Positions 44,423 to 53,544 of a stretch of DNA of 64,000 nucleotides are shown here, piece after piece (within the stretch, counting starts at the first letter, position 1; every line of letters starts with the position of its first letter). Source of the stretch: Desulfotignum sp. GTDB taxonomy: Bacteria > Desulfobacterota > Desulfobacteria > Desulfobacterales > Desulfobacteraceae. A program made the position numbers and the translations under genes. Location: assembly GCA_011390335.1 (NCBI GenBank), contig JAABSO010000012.1, positions 37,017-101,016 on the forward strand, read 5' to 3'. The notes below the pieces were generated by a model. The model was not told the origin of the DNA. It worked only from the letters and a program-made list of their open reading frames with translations, and searched no databases.

Positions 44423-46786
44423 ATGGAAAATACGCTGCCATTGTCAGGATCTGAAAGTGTTCAGGCCAACGCCTGCCTGAGCCTGGCCCCTTTGCTGACA
44501 TTCTGGGAAACCGAACTGGTGCCTGGATGCCCCCATATGGCGGGCATGTTTGCCGGCATCATGGAAAGGCTGCCCCGGTCGCTTACGAAAGATATCCAGG
44601 ACCTGTCCGATCTGGAGGCCCATGCAGGTATTCTCCATGCACTGATGAGCGCGGTGGTATCTCCGGCATCCTTTGACCAGGAGCTGACCGCAGCCTTTGC
44701 ACCCTGTTCTTTTGAGAGTTTTTATGCCACCCCCCGGTTTCAGCGGCTGTTCCTGGATCAAAACAATGCATTGAAATCAACCCTTATGGAAAATATTGAT
44801 TTCAATATGAACAAAAAAATGCTCAGCGCCTATTATCTGATCCTGGAAAGGATTTACGGATTTACCGGCCCGTTTACCAGCAGTCTGAACACCCAGGGGA
44901 TGACTGATGAGAAGACCGGCCTGGTCCGCTATTACGAGGAGTTTCCCGATCACCAATTCGTTGAACTGACCCCGAAGGACACCCCGCCCCCTTTGTCTGA
45001 CACCGACCGGGAATGGATCATGGATCACCTGAATGACCTGGAGCAGCTGAGCCGGTTGATCGATCTGGCCCAGTTTCAATTCAAGGGGTTTTTCATTATC
45101 CGGGTCCAGGATGTGACGGAAAAAGCGATCCTGTCGTTTCTGGAACGGGACCTGGTGGATGAAAACTCCATTTTCTCCTCCCGGGGTATCCAGCAGATCG
45201 AATCCCGGCTCCAGTCGCTGTTCCGCCGGCCGGATCTTGGCGTGTCCGTTTCCTCCCTCAAGGGGGACCAGGTCATGGTGACCAAAAACGATCACCATTC
45301 AAAAGTGGACTGTCTGTTTTCCAACTCCCACCACATCTGCCTGGAAGATCTGGAAGATTCGGTTTGGATATCGGCGGCAAAAGGAGAAAAGGTTTTCCGG
45401 GTGGCGGACCTGTCCAGAAAAGATCCCCTGGTTTGTGCCGAGTCAGAAGCGGTGACCGCAGGGATTCGGTCCATGCTGTTGATGCCCCTGTCATATCAGG
45501 GGAAGAAAATCGGCCTGCTGGAGGTGTTTTCCCCGCATCCCAATGATTTCGGGCCGTTTGAATCCATGCTCATGGAGCAGATCTCCCCGCTGTTCGCGGT
45601 GGCCCTGAAGCGGGGGCAGGATGAACTGGCAAAGCATGTGCAGACGGTGATAAAAGAACAGTGCACTGCTGTGCATCCGTCCGTGGAATGGCGGTTCAGA
45701 AAGGCGGCCCTGGCCCATCTGGATGCCCTGCGTCAGAAAAATCCCTCCCCGAAAATGGCAGACATTGTTTTCAAGGATGTGGTCCCGTTCTACGGGCAGT
45801 CCGATATCCGGGGTTCGTCCCGGGCAAGGAACCAGGGGATCCAGCAGGACCTGAGCCGGCAGCTGGACCTCGCCCGGGAGATCATGACATCTGCTGCAGA
45901 AAAAAGGCCCTGGCCCCTGCTGCAGGAGTATGTGTACCGGATCGACAAACTCAGCGACACCCTGTCAGCCGGGATTACTTCCAGCGATGAGGACAGCGTG
46001 TACCAGCTCCTGAATCAGGAAGTGGCCACCACCTTTGATTCCCTGAAAGGCATTTCCGCTGACATGGCGGAAAAGATCGACCACTACAACCGGGCCGTGG
46101 ATCCGGCAACCGGCATGATTCATCACAAGCGAAAAGAATACGAGGACAGTGTGGCTGCCCTGAATTCTGCGCTGTCTTCCTATCTGGAAAAAGAGGATGA
46201 CCGGATCCAGGAATCCTTTCCCCATTATTTTGAAAAACGTCAGACTGACGGGGTGGACTACATGATGTACATCGGGGCCGCCATGATGGAAAGCGGTACC
46301 CTGTCAGGGTTCCACATCAAAGACATGACCCTGTGGCAGATCATGATGGCCTGCGGCATGGCCCGGCAGACACAAAAAATCAAGCCGGACCTGCAGATTC
46401 CGCTGGATACCTGTCACCTCATCCTGGTGAATCACTCCCCGCTGTCTATCCGGTTTAGGTATGATGAAAAACGGTTTGATGTGGACGGGGCCTATGATGT
46501 GAGACATGAGATCATCAAATCACGGCTGGACAAGGCCCTGATCAAGGGCTCCGGAGAGCGCCTCACCCAGCCGGGCCGCATTGCCCTGGTGTATGCCAAC
46601 CCGGCGGAACAAAGGGAGATTGAGCAGCACATCCGGTTTCTCACCGACCTTGGCCAGCTGAAAAACGACCCGGAACTTCTGGACCTGGATGATCTGCCCG
46701 ATGTCATGGGACTCAAGGCGATCCGGGTGGGGGTGAACCTGTCGGCCCGGGAAGCAAAAAACATCATTCCCATGCGGACCGGATAG
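44423..46786 (+). CDS. Large GAF-domain protein of unknown function
   Basis: I do not recognise a full-length family. The 787-residue protein has a GAF-like domain around residues 290-400 (ISAAKGEKVFRVADLS, AGIRSMLLMPLSYQGKKIGLLEVFS) flanked by long helical regions. It has no output domain such as kinase, GGDEF or HTH. No signal peptide or transmembrane helices were seen. AAGGAGACACCCC precedes the ATG. It may be a cytoplasmic sensor or scaffold. Confidence 0.75.
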   Translation: MENTLPLSGSESVQANACLSLAPLLTFWETELVPGCPHMAGMFAGIMERLPRSLTKDIQDLSDLEAHAGILHALMSAVVSPASFDQELTAAFAPCSFESFYATPRFQRLFLDQNNALKSTLMENIDFNMNKKMLSAYYLILERIYGFTGPFTSSLNTQGMTDEKTGLVRYYEEFPDHQFVELTPKDTPPPLSDTDREWIMDHLNDLEQLSRLIDLAQFQFKGFFIIRVQDVTEKAILSFLERDLVDENSIFSSRGIQQIESRLQSLFRRPDLGVSVSSLKGDQVMVTKNDHHSKVDCLFSNSHHICLEDLEDSVWISAAKGEKVFRVADLSRKDPLVCAESEAVTAGIRSMLLMPLSYQGKKIGLLEVFSPHPNDFGPFESMLMEQISPLFAVALKRGQDELAKHVQTVIKEQCTAVHPSVEWRFRKAALAHLDALRQKNPSPKMADIVFKDVVPFYGQSDIRGSSRARNQGIQQDLSRQLDLAREIMTSAAEKRPWPLLQEYVYRIDKLSDTLSAGITSSDEDSVYQLLNQEVATTFDSLKGISADMAEKIDHYNRAVDPATGMIHHKRKEYEDSVAALNSALSSYLEKEDDRIQESFPHYFEKRQTDGVDYMMYIGAAMMESGTLSGFHIKDMTLWQIMMACGMARQTQKIKPDLQIPLDTCHLILVNHSPLSIRFRYDEKRFDVDGAYDVRHEIIKSRLDKALIKGSGERLTQPGRIALVYANPAEQREIEQHIRFLTDLGQLKNDPELLDLDDLPDVMGLKAIRVGVNLSAREAKNIIPMRTG

Positions 46787-46793
46787 CCTTTTT

Positions 46794-46873
46794 CTAACGC
46801 GAGAAACCCGCCACCCAGTTGACCTTCCTCATTTTCTTGTTTTTTAAACAGAAACTGAGGAGTAAGACGCTAA
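46794..46873 (+). repeat. Dispersed intergenic repeat, family A, copy 3
   Basis: TAACGCGAGAAACCCGCCACCCA, then CTTCCTCATTTTCTTGTTTTTT, then AACAGAAACTGAGGAGTAAGACGCTAAC. It lies between the GAF gene and the convergent cysS gene. It has the same block order as at 5071 and 40742. Confidence 0.75.
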
Positions 46874-46900
46874 CATGGCCTGACCGGCCCCTGAAAAGGG

Positions 46901-48343
46901 CTATGCAAACCGCCAGGTCGTGCCGGCAGCACCGTCCTTGAGTATGATGTTCATTTCCTGGAGCTGGTCTCTGATCTCGTCGGCCCGGGCAAAATTTTTG
47001 TCCTTCCTGGCCTGTGCCCGTTCTGCAATCAATGCCTCCACCTGTTCCGGTGTCGCCGCCATCTGTGCCATCCCCTTGTCTTTTTTTGTGGCAAACCAGG
47101 CAGAGGGCGTTTCATGGAAAATCCCCAGAATGCCGGCAATGGCTGCCATATCTGTTCTGATCTGTGCCATTTCGGTCAAAACAGCTTCACCGGGCCGGTC
47201 CGGGGCCTGGTCCAGGGTCTTGTTACCTTTTTTCACGGTTTCAAATACCGCAGCCAGGGCCCTGGCCGAGTTAAAATCATCGTCCATGGCATCGGCAAAC
47301 GCCTGCCACAGCGGCCCGCCTCCCGGGCCGTTATCAGCATCCGAAGTGATGCCCAGGTTTTCCAGACGCTCCAGAAACCCGTAAATCCGGTCCAGGCCCA
47401 TCCCCACCTCATGCATGGACTGCTCACTGAAGTCAATGGGGCTGCGGTAGTGATTGGACAAAAGAAACATCCGGATCACTTCCGGCGAATACCGTTCCAG
47501 CACATCCTTGATCATGGTGAAGTTGCCCAGGGATTTGGACATCTTTTCGTTGTTGATATCCACAAATCCGTTGTGGATCCAGTATTTCACAAACTGGGTG
47601 CCGAACAGGGCCTCACTCTGGGCGATCTCGTTCTCATGGTGGGGAAAGATCAGGTCCTTGCCCCCGCCGTGGATGTCAAATCCTTCCCCTAAGTATTCAT
47701 GGCTCATGGCTGAGCACTCAATGTGCCAGCCGGGACGGCCTTTGCCCCAGGGGCTTTCCCAATAGGGTTCCTCGGGTTTGGCCGGTTTCCACAGGGTGAA
47801 ATCCAGCGGGTTCTTCTTTTTTTGCTCCACGGCGATGCGTGACCCGGCCCGCATGTCTTCCGGGTTTCTGCCGGACAGCTTGCCGTATTTTTCAAACGCG
47901 TCAATGGAAAAATAGACGTTCCCGTCATCCACGGCATAGGCCTTGCCCTTGTCAATGAGCTTTTTGACAAATTTGATGATGTGCTCGATATGCTCGGTGG
48001 CCTTGGGCTCCATGGTGGGCCGCAGCACGTTCAACGCATCCATTTCATTGTGGAATTCATCAATATATTTTTCCGTGATGGCAGCACACGTCTCTCCGGT
48101 TTCATTGGATTTTTTGATGATCTTGTCATCCACATCCGTGAAATTGCGCACATAGGTGACCGCATACCCGATGCGGGTCAGCCACCGGAAGATCATGTCA
48201 AATACCACCACAGATCTGGCATGGCCGATATGGCTGGTGTCATAGACCGTGGGGCCGCACACGTACATCTTGACCGTGTCTTTTTGGATGGGAACAAAGG
48301 TTTCTTTTCTGCCGGTAAGGGTGTTGTATATTTTCAAGCTCAT
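46901..48343 (-). CDS. cysS: Cysteinyl-tRNA synthetase
   Basis: The 480-residue class I synthetase has the CGPTVYDTSHIGHARS motif, the zinc-binding C and HIECSAM/HGGGKDLIFPHHENE residues and KMSKSLGNF. The ATG at 48343 has AGGAAAAAAAT upstream and gives the usual MSLKIYNTLT opening. It follows ispF by 16 bases, a pairing common in bacteria. Confidence 0.97.
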   Translation of the reverse strand: MSLKIYNTLTGRKETFVPIQKDTVKMYVCGPTVYDTSHIGHARSVVVFDMIFRWLTRIGYAVTYVRNFTDVDDKIIKKSNETGETCAAITEKYIDEFHNEMDALNVLRPTMEPKATEHIEHIIKFVKKLIDKGKAYAVDDGNVYFSIDAFEKYGKLSGRNPEDMRAGSRIAVEQKKKNPLDFTLWKPAKPEEPYWESPWGKGRPGWHIECSAMSHEYLGEGFDIHGGGKDLIFPHHENEIAQSEALFGTQFVKYWIHNGFVDINNEKMSKSLGNFTMIKDVLERYSPEVIRMFLLSNHYRSPIDFSEQSMHEVGMGLDRIYGFLERLENLGITSDADNGPGGGPLWQAFADAMDDDFNSARALAAVFETVKKGNKTLDQAPDRPGEAVLTEMAQIRTDMAAIAGILGIFHETPSAWFATKKDKGMAQMAATPEQVEALIAERAQARKDKNFARADEIRDQLQEMNIILKDGAAGTTWRFA

Positions 48344-48359
48344 ATTTTTTTCCTGAATG

Positions 48360-48866
48360 TCAAGTGGAACAGGTTGCAATCAAAACAACAGCCTGGGCTG
48401 CAATGCCCTCTTTTCTGCCGACAAACCCCAGGTGCTCGGTTGTAGTGGCTTTCACGTTCACGCAATTAGAAGATACTTCCAGTGTTTCAGCCATGCTGGC
48501 GGCCATCTGCTGTTTTTTTAGTCCCAGTTTCGGGACCTGGGCAAACACAGTGCAGTCCAGGTTCATGACCCGGTATCCCGCCTGTTCAAGCTTCCGGGTA
48601 CACGCTGCCAGCAGGATCCGGGAATCGATATCTTTGTATTTCGGATCAGTATCCGGAAACAGGTCCCCGATATCTCCTAAGCCGGCCGCTCCCAGGATGG
48701 CGTCGCACACGGCATGGATCAGCACATCCGCATCAGAATGCCCGGCCAGACCCATGTCATGGTCGATCTTCACTCCGCCCAGGATCAGGTCCCGTCCTGT
48801 GGCAAATGCATGCACATCCGTGCCCATGCCAATCCTGATATCTGAAGTATCCATGTGTGTCAACAT
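48360..48866 (-). CDS. ispF: 2-C-methyl-D-erythritol 2,4-cyclodiphosphate synthase
   Basis: IspF makes MEcPP in the non-mevalonate isoprenoid pathway. It has IGMGTDVHAFATGRDLILGG (zinc His), AGHSDADVLIHAVCDAILGAAGLGDIGDLFPDTD and TTEHLGFVGRKEGIAA. An ATG at 48854 is an alternative start. The 168-residue length is normal. It is co-transcribed with cysS. Confidence 0.96.
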   Translation of the reverse strand: MLTHMDTSDIRIGMGTDVHAFATGRDLILGGVKIDHDMGLAGHSDADVLIHAVCDAILGAAGLGDIGDLFPDTDPKYKDIDSRILLAACTRKLEQAGYRVMNLDCTVFAQVPKLGLKKQQMAASMAETLEVSSNCVNVKATTTEHLGFVGRKEGIAAQAVVLIATCST

Positions 48867-48977
48867 ATGCCTTTTTCATGTTTGTGCAATTTAAAATTGA
48901 TAAAATATCATATTCCCCGGCGGTTTGGAATATAAAACACCATGGAGGTCCGGGCAGTTTGATCAATCTTTCGATTC

Positions 48978-49006
48978 TTGACAATGTACCCCATTTGAGC
49001 TACATT
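48978..49006 (+). promoter_or_regulatory. Sigma-70-like promoter upstream of the truncated antitoxin gene
   Basis: TTGACA (48978-48983), 17-base spacer, TACATT (49001-49006), then ACGGAGGAAATAAAT just before the ATG at 49036. Confidence 0.65.
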
Positions 49007-49035
49007 TTAAACAAATCCAAACGGAGGAAATAAAT

Positions 49036-49224
49036 ATGGGCAAAACATCCACAATCAGAGCGAGAATTGAAGATATTTGGGATGCTATTGCAGCCGGCAA
49101 TTCTAAAATCCCCATGCCGGAATGGCAAAAACGAGGTCATAATCCCACAATCTCCAGTACGCCCAGAAACACAGCTATAAACACTGCCACAGGAATGATA
49201 ACGAACCAGGGATTGCGGGCCTGA
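49036..49224 (+). pseudogene. Truncated antitoxin-like fragment
   Basis: The first nine residues (MGKTSTIRA) look like a RelB/DinJ antitoxin start, and the next part (EDIWDAIAAGNSKIPMPEWQK) resembles addiction-module antitoxins. After residue 34 the frame runs into sequence opposite the YeeE/YedE gene and is not conserved-looking. A good promoter and ribosome-binding site remain. I read it as an antitoxin gene cut by arrival of the neighbouring sulfur cassette. Confidence 0.55.
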
Positions 49225-49697
49225 ACAAGATCGATCAATGTCTTGTCACCGAAACTTCCGAAGGGCAGAACCCGTTCCTTCAGTCGCGGATAAAGGGCGG
49301 CATAAAGCCCGGCACCTGCCATAATGCCGATGACACCGCCGATAAGGGCATCCAGCGCACCATGGCCCACGGCTCCCACGGATGTACCCGGACAATACCC
49401 AAGAATGGCGAAGCCGATACCGAAAATCAGCGGTCCGGGAATGGTTGCTCCGAGTGAACCGGATTTTTTGTGAAGACACACCCAGCCGGCATCACGCATG
49501 GCATATACTCCCACCATTCCCGTTATAATTGCGGTCGAAATAATTTTAACCACAGTGAAATCCTGGAGCAGCAGCTGCTGCATGATGATGTCATAGTGGC
49601 AGACCCCGCCCTTTTGCAGGAGAAATCCGAAAAAAAACCCAATGGCCAGCCCCAGAAAATATTGTATCCGCGTGCGGTTGTGGAGGGTCTTTAACAT
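49137..49697 (-). CDS. YeeE/YedE-family sulfur transport membrane protein (first of pair)
   Basis: The 186-residue membrane protein has the Cys motifs GGVCHYDII and GYCPGTSVGAVGHGALDA of the YeeE/YedE (TsuA-like) family, which import thiosulfate or other sulfur species. AGGAGTCTGAT precedes the ATG. It is the last gene of a three-gene minus-strand cassette with a second YeeE/YedE half and an MBL-rhodanese enzyme. Confidence 0.88.
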   Translation of the reverse strand: MLKTLHNRTRIQYFLGLAIGFFFGFLLQKGGVCHYDIIMQQLLLQDFTVVKIISTAIITGMVGVYAMRDAGWVCLHKKSGSLGATIPGPLIFGIGFAILGYCPGTSVGAVGHGALDALIGGVIGIMAGAGLYAALYPRLKERVLPFGSFGDKTLIDLVQARNPWFVIIPVAVFIAVFLGVLEIVGL

Positions 49698-49706
49698 ATC
49701 AGACTC

Positions 49707-50243
49707 CTATATGACCCGGTACATAATGAAAGCGACGGCAACACCTCCGGCAAAGAAGCAGAAAACAGCTATCCAACTGGTCAGTACAAGCTGCAGCGTG
49801 CCGCTGATGCCATGGCCGCTGGTGCATCCGGATCCCCAGCGCGCCCCGAAACCAACGCAGATGCCGCCGAACAGGGCAGCACTCAGGCGCAGAAGGATGC
49901 TCGGACCAAAGGTGTCTTCCCACATTTGCGGCACCCATTTCCAGTTGATGTCGCCGGAAAGCCATGCAGCGGTATAAGCACCCAGGAACAGTCCGGCTAC
50001 CAGCATCCATCCCCAGTCGATGGTGGGGGGATTTTCCTGATAATAGGGCTTCTTGCGAACTTCAGGACCGCGCACCGCCTCTTCGATCATGCCCGCACTT
50101 TTGGCAAACGCGGTGGATACGCCTATGGGATGATTGGAGAGCAAAAATGCGAGCCAGCAAAGAATACCGATTCCCACCCCGACAATGTATGGGGGCCATA
50201 CCGAAACAACGAAATGATTTGCAAGGGTTTGAAATATGTCCAT
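49707..50243 (-). CDS. YeeE/YedE-family sulfur transport membrane protein (second of pair)
   Basis: The 178-residue protein has about five helices and the Cys motif WGSGCTSGHGISGT. Each YeeE/YedE half carries conserved cysteines thought to relay sulfur across the membrane; two adjacent half-size genes probably form one transporter. It is 8 bases downstream of the MBL-rhodanese gene. Confidence 0.88.
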   Translation of the reverse strand: MDIFQTLANHFVVSVWPPYIVGVGIGILCWLAFLLSNHPIGVSTAFAKSAGMIEEAVRGPEVRKKPYYQENPPTIDWGWMLVAGLFLGAYTAAWLSGDINWKWVPQMWEDTFGPSILLRLSAALFGGICVGFGARWGSGCTSGHGISGTLQLVLTSWIAVFCFFAGGVAVAFIMYRVI

Positions 50244-50250
50244 GAGCTGA

Positions 50251-51621
50251 TCATCCCTCCTGTAGTTCGCAGCCCACGTTTTTACAGGCCCTCATTGATC
50301 CAAGGCTGTCTTCCACCCTGGTGAAGCCGTTTTGCTTCAGGATAGAGGCGGCAATGATTGCCCGCATACCACTGCCGCAGAAGGTGATTATCGGCTTGTC
50401 AGGATCGAGTTCATCGATCCGGTCCGGGAGTTCACCAAGAAAAATATGGGTGGCACCTGCCAGCCGTCCCTGTTTATATTCGCTGATCTTGCGGACATCG
50501 AGCAGGGTGAGGTTTTCGTTGTTGTGCAGACGCTGCTCAATTCCGGCCGCGTGGACGGCTCCGATACGGTCATACTGCAGGCCCTCTGTCTCCCAGCTGT
50601 GCATGCCGCCCTTGAGATAGCCTGCCAGGCGGTCATACCCTATCCGGATCAGATGTTCCACTGCGGTAGGTATCTGCTCCTGTGTCTCCGGAATCAAGAT
50701 GATCTCCGTATCATAATCCAGCAGGTATCCGGCGTACGCAGATATCATTTCCAGCGGCATGGCAAGACTGCCCGGAATGAAAGCACCGGCATATGCCTCA
50801 GGACTCCGCAGATCCAGAAGCAGTGCGCCATTGGTTTGTGCCTTTTTTACATTTTTTGCATTCATAGGTACCGGTTGCGGCAGTGAATGCAGAGGCGGTG
50901 AACCAAATTGGTTGTATTGTTCCATTTTTTTGAAATAGGGCGGCAGATAATGGTGTTCATGGACTTTGTAATCGATAAAAGATTCTCTGTCTTTTTTCTG
51001 CAATACCGGATTGTGCAGCCGTTCATGCCCGATGGCCGAAAATTCCCGTGAGGCCATGCTGTCACCGCACGCCGATCCGGCACCGTGGGCCGGATAAATG
51101 ATGGTCTGGTCGCCCAGGGGCAGAAGTTTGCCGAAAATAGAATCATACAGGGCACCCGCCACCTCGCGTGCCTGATCCGGGAAAAAATCGGTTCTCCCCA
51201 CATCCCCGATAAATAAAGCGTCGCCGGTAAAGACCGCCACCGCATCTTCGCCATAGTTTTTATCTGTGACCACTATGGAAATGGATTCAAACGTGTGACC
51301 GGGGGTTTCAAGAATTCTCAGACGAAGATCACCCACGTCAAAGGTGTCGCCTTCGGAGACACCTTCTCCATAAGAGAAATCAAGGGCTTTTCCGTGATGA
51401 ATTGCAGCACCGCTGCGCCGGGCAAGATCCTGTGAACCGATGATATAATCCTCATTGCGATGGGTTTCAAATATCCGGGTTATACGTACACCCTGCTGTG
51501 CGGCAATTTCGGCATATATTCCACAATCGCGCCGTGGGTCGATGACCACCGCATCGAGTCCATCTCCCAGAATATAGGATAAATGAGCGATGCCTTCAGA
51601 TTTGATTTTATTCAAAAACAT
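50251..51621 (-). CDS. MBL-fold protein fused to two rhodanese domains
   Basis: Residues 1 to about 245 are a metallo-beta-lactamase-fold domain with THRNEDYIIG at the position of the usual THxHxDH motif, then PGHTFESIS and TGDALFIGDVGRTDF. Two rhodanese domains follow: one at about 260-350 without a catalytic Cys, one at about 360-450 with FCGSGMRA carrying the active Cys. The architecture fits persulfide/sulfur-handling enzymes related to ETHE1-type persulfide dioxygenases, but the changed metal motif makes the activity uncertain. GAGGAGAACAAT precedes the ATG. It pairs with the two transporters. Confidence 0.88.
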   Translation of the reverse strand: MFLNKIKSEGIAHLSYILGDGLDAVVIDPRRDCGIYAEIAAQQGVRITRIFETHRNEDYIIGSQDLARRSGAAIHHGKALDFSYGEGVSEGDTFDVGDLRLRILETPGHTFESISIVVTDKNYGEDAVAVFTGDALFIGDVGRTDFFPDQAREVAGALYDSIFGKLLPLGDQTIIYPAHGAGSACGDSMASREFSAIGHERLHNPVLQKKDRESFIDYKVHEHHYLPPYFKKMEQYNQFGSPPLHSLPQPVPMNAKNVKKAQTNGALLLDLRSPEAYAGAFIPGSLAMPLEMISAYAGYLLDYDTEIILIPETQEQIPTAVEHLIRIGYDRLAGYLKGGMHSWETEGLQYDRIGAVHAAGIEQRLHNNENLTLLDVRKISEYKQGRLAGATHIFLGELPDRIDELDPDKPIITFCGSGMRAIIAASILKQNGFTRVEDSLGSMRACKNVGCELQEG

Positions 51622-51827
51622 TATTGTTCTCCTCGCTTTCGGTATTTCATCAATTTCTGTTGGTTACCCGAATTCATATGTTGAAACGCATTTTTTTAAT
51701 TTTTACATACCTGGAATAAATGATAACAGCATCTGTCTTTTGGTGAAATACAGCATTCTCCCCATTTTCAGGAGATTAATGATGTAGAACCAGATACCCG
51801 GGTCTTAAAAGTACAGCAGTTTACCCC

Positions 51828-52050
51828 ATCAAAGAGGTCTTCGTTGGCGAGGGGACAGGCAAATGGCGATTTGTCATTGCCTATAACCCGGAACAGGCCG
51901 AACACGACCGCCATGTCCGCAAAAAAACCTGGAACGGATCAAAGTCGACCCTGTCCCTCAGACCGGTGTATCACACAAGGTTCGACCGCATCCTCGCCCA
52001 TGTTATGCTTTGCTGGCTCGCCCTTCTGCTGGTTCAAGGTTTTTTAGGAT
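51828..52050 (+). pseudogene. Transposase remnant (IS1634/IS4-like C-terminal part)
   Basis: One frame reads EVFVGEGTGKWRFVIAYNPEQ, AEHDRHVRKKTW, then RPVYHTRFDRILAHVMLCWLALLLV. The NPEQAE-D and R-I-AHV-LC-LALLL patterns are those of the C-terminal half of IS1634/IS4-family transposases, with an internal deletion. No terminal repeats or intact frame remain. Confidence 0.6.
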
Positions 52051-52290
52051 TGCTGTATTCCTTTATTGACAGGTTTTGCGAAATTTCGTAAACCTACCAC
52101 TGTCCAACACAGGATAATGTCTTTCAGGAGAGTCCGAGTATTTTTTGACACAATTGAATGGGAGAGTGGCATTGATCTTGGTCCTGAATTTATTTACGCG
52201 CGATGCAAAATCGATGCATAACTGTAAAATGGTACTTTCGGTTATAGATCCTGCTGCATTATTGACAGCAATAAGAAGAAAGATGAGATC

Positions 52291-52453
52291 ATGAATCCAG
52301 AAATCATTATCAGAAATGAGACCGGTGCCGATGTCGGCGCAATATCGGATATCACTGCCGCAGGGCAAGGTAATTTTTCACGACGGATTCAAGGCAGACG
52401 GCCGGCCGGCTGGGGTAGAAAAGGCGTGAAGACGGGCCTGAACACCGGTGTTC
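52291..52453 (+). pseudogene. N-terminal fragment of a GNAT acetyltransferase
   Basis: The ATG at 52291 begins NPEIIIRNETGADVGAISDITAA, a typical N-acetyltransferase N-terminus, after which the sequence loses the pattern. It is probably a truncated gene in the debris region. Confidence 0.45.
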
Positions 52454-52483
52454 GTTAAAGGAACCACAGGAGAGGAGGATTTT

Positions 52484-53098
52484 ATGATCAGCATGGAATT
52501 TTTCATCACATCGTTCATTGTGGTGGTGATGCCGGGAACCGGGGTGATCTACACCATTTCAACAGGACTGTTCAGGGGCAGCCGGGCAGGTGTGTTTGCG
52601 GCAACCGGGTGCACGGCCGGGATCATTCCATCCCTGCTGTCCTGCATTCTGGGGCTGGCGGTCATCATTCATACCAGTGCACTGGCTTTTCAGACCCTTA
52701 AATTTGCCGGGGTGGCCTATCTGCTTTATCTGGCCTGGTCCATGTGGCGGCAGACCGGCACCCTGGAACTGCAGGCGGAGCAAAAAGGGAAAACCATGTT
52801 CCGAACCGCATTCAAAGGCTTTTTGATCAACATACTCAACCCGAAGCTTACCGTTTTTTTCCTGGCATTCCTGCCCCAGTTCATTCCGGCCCGGGCACCC
52901 ATGCCGGTCCTCAACATGCTCGTGCTGGGGGGGGTGTTCATGGGGATGACATGGGTGGTGTTCATTCTGTACGCCCTGCTGGCGGACAAGGCCCGCACCT
53001 GGATCATCAATTCTCCTGGAAAGATCAGAAATGTGCAGCGCACCTTTGCCGTCATGTTTGCCATGCTGGGGGCCAGGCTGGCGTTTTCCGGGAGGTGA
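52484..53098 (+). CDS. LysE/RhtB-family amino acid exporter
   Basis: The 204-residue membrane protein has six hydrophobic segments with the family opening FFITSFIVVVMPGTGVIYTISTG and the LNPKLTVFFLAFLPQF motif. LysE/RhtB proteins export amino acids such as homoserine, threonine or lysine. GAGGAGGATTTT precedes the ATG at 52484. It is intact in an otherwise decayed region. Confidence 0.92.
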   Translation: MISMEFFITSFIVVVMPGTGVIYTISTGLFRGSRAGVFAATGCTAGIIPSLLSCILGLAVIIHTSALAFQTLKFAGVAYLLYLAWSMWRQTGTLELQAEQKGKTMFRTAFKGFLINILNPKLTVFFLAFLPQFIPARAPMPVLNMLVLGGVFMGMTWVVFILYALLADKARTWIINSPGKIRNVQRTFAVMFAMLGARLAFSGR

Positions 53099-53164
53099 CC
53101 ACGGCCTTTAAAAGCACATCTTTAAATGGCCTCACACAATATCATTGGACCGAAACAGGTTGCC

Positions 53165-53193
53165 TTGATACATAATCCGTGTACACTTATAAT
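53165..53193 (+). promoter_or_regulatory. Sigma-70-like promoter upstream of the 53260 gene
   Basis: TTGATA (53165-53170), 17-base spacer, perfect TATAAT (53188-53193). The small gene starts about 65 bases downstream. Confidence 0.7.
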
Positions 53194-53259
53194 GTATGGA
53201 GCCTGAAATGGAGGGTTTGAGAAAATCATCAAGTCGTTTTCAAAGTTAGGAGATGAACA

Positions 53260-53544
53260 ATGTCCCAGGTAAATTATAATCAAGTCATATCGGAGATAAA
53301 AACATTCGATCTGCCGGATCAGCTTCGCTTTTTGGTGGATATTGCCACGCTGATCCGTAAAAAAGCCAGCCAGGTCAAACTCCGGAGTATTTTAGAGATT
53401 CAGGGAAAAGGTAAAAATATCTGGGAAGGGCGGGTTAAACCGTATGACGGTTTAAGTTGTTTTATGGATGACTCTGATAAGCATTCCCTTTGCACAGGCT
53501 TACCAACTCAAGTGGCAGATCAATATGGTGGTGACTCACATTGA
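53260..53544 (+). pseudogene. Antitoxin-like gene with altered C-terminus
   Basis: Residues 1-55 (SQVNYNQVISEIKTFDLPD, QLRFLVDIATLIRKK, LRSILEIQGKGKNIWEG) resemble small antitoxin-like proteins found beside PIN-type toxins. After that the frame runs into unrelated sequence overlapping the next fragment, so the C-terminus appears to have been replaced. Promoter and AGGAGATGAACA ribosome-binding site are intact. No toxin gene follows. Confidence 0.55.

Larger units (their letters stand above)
51622..52483. other. Gene-debris intergenic region
   Basis: It holds the upstream region of the MBL-rhodanese gene, a transposase fragment (51828-52050) and a GNAT fragment (52291 onward). Between them I see no intact gene. 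An open frame on the minus strand at 52063-52368 has no protein-like features. Confidence 0.6.

Noticed and set aside
52063..52368. 101-codon minus-strand frame in the debris zone
   Set aside because: It has no ribosome-binding site or family resemblance and overlaps the GNAT fragment on the other strand.
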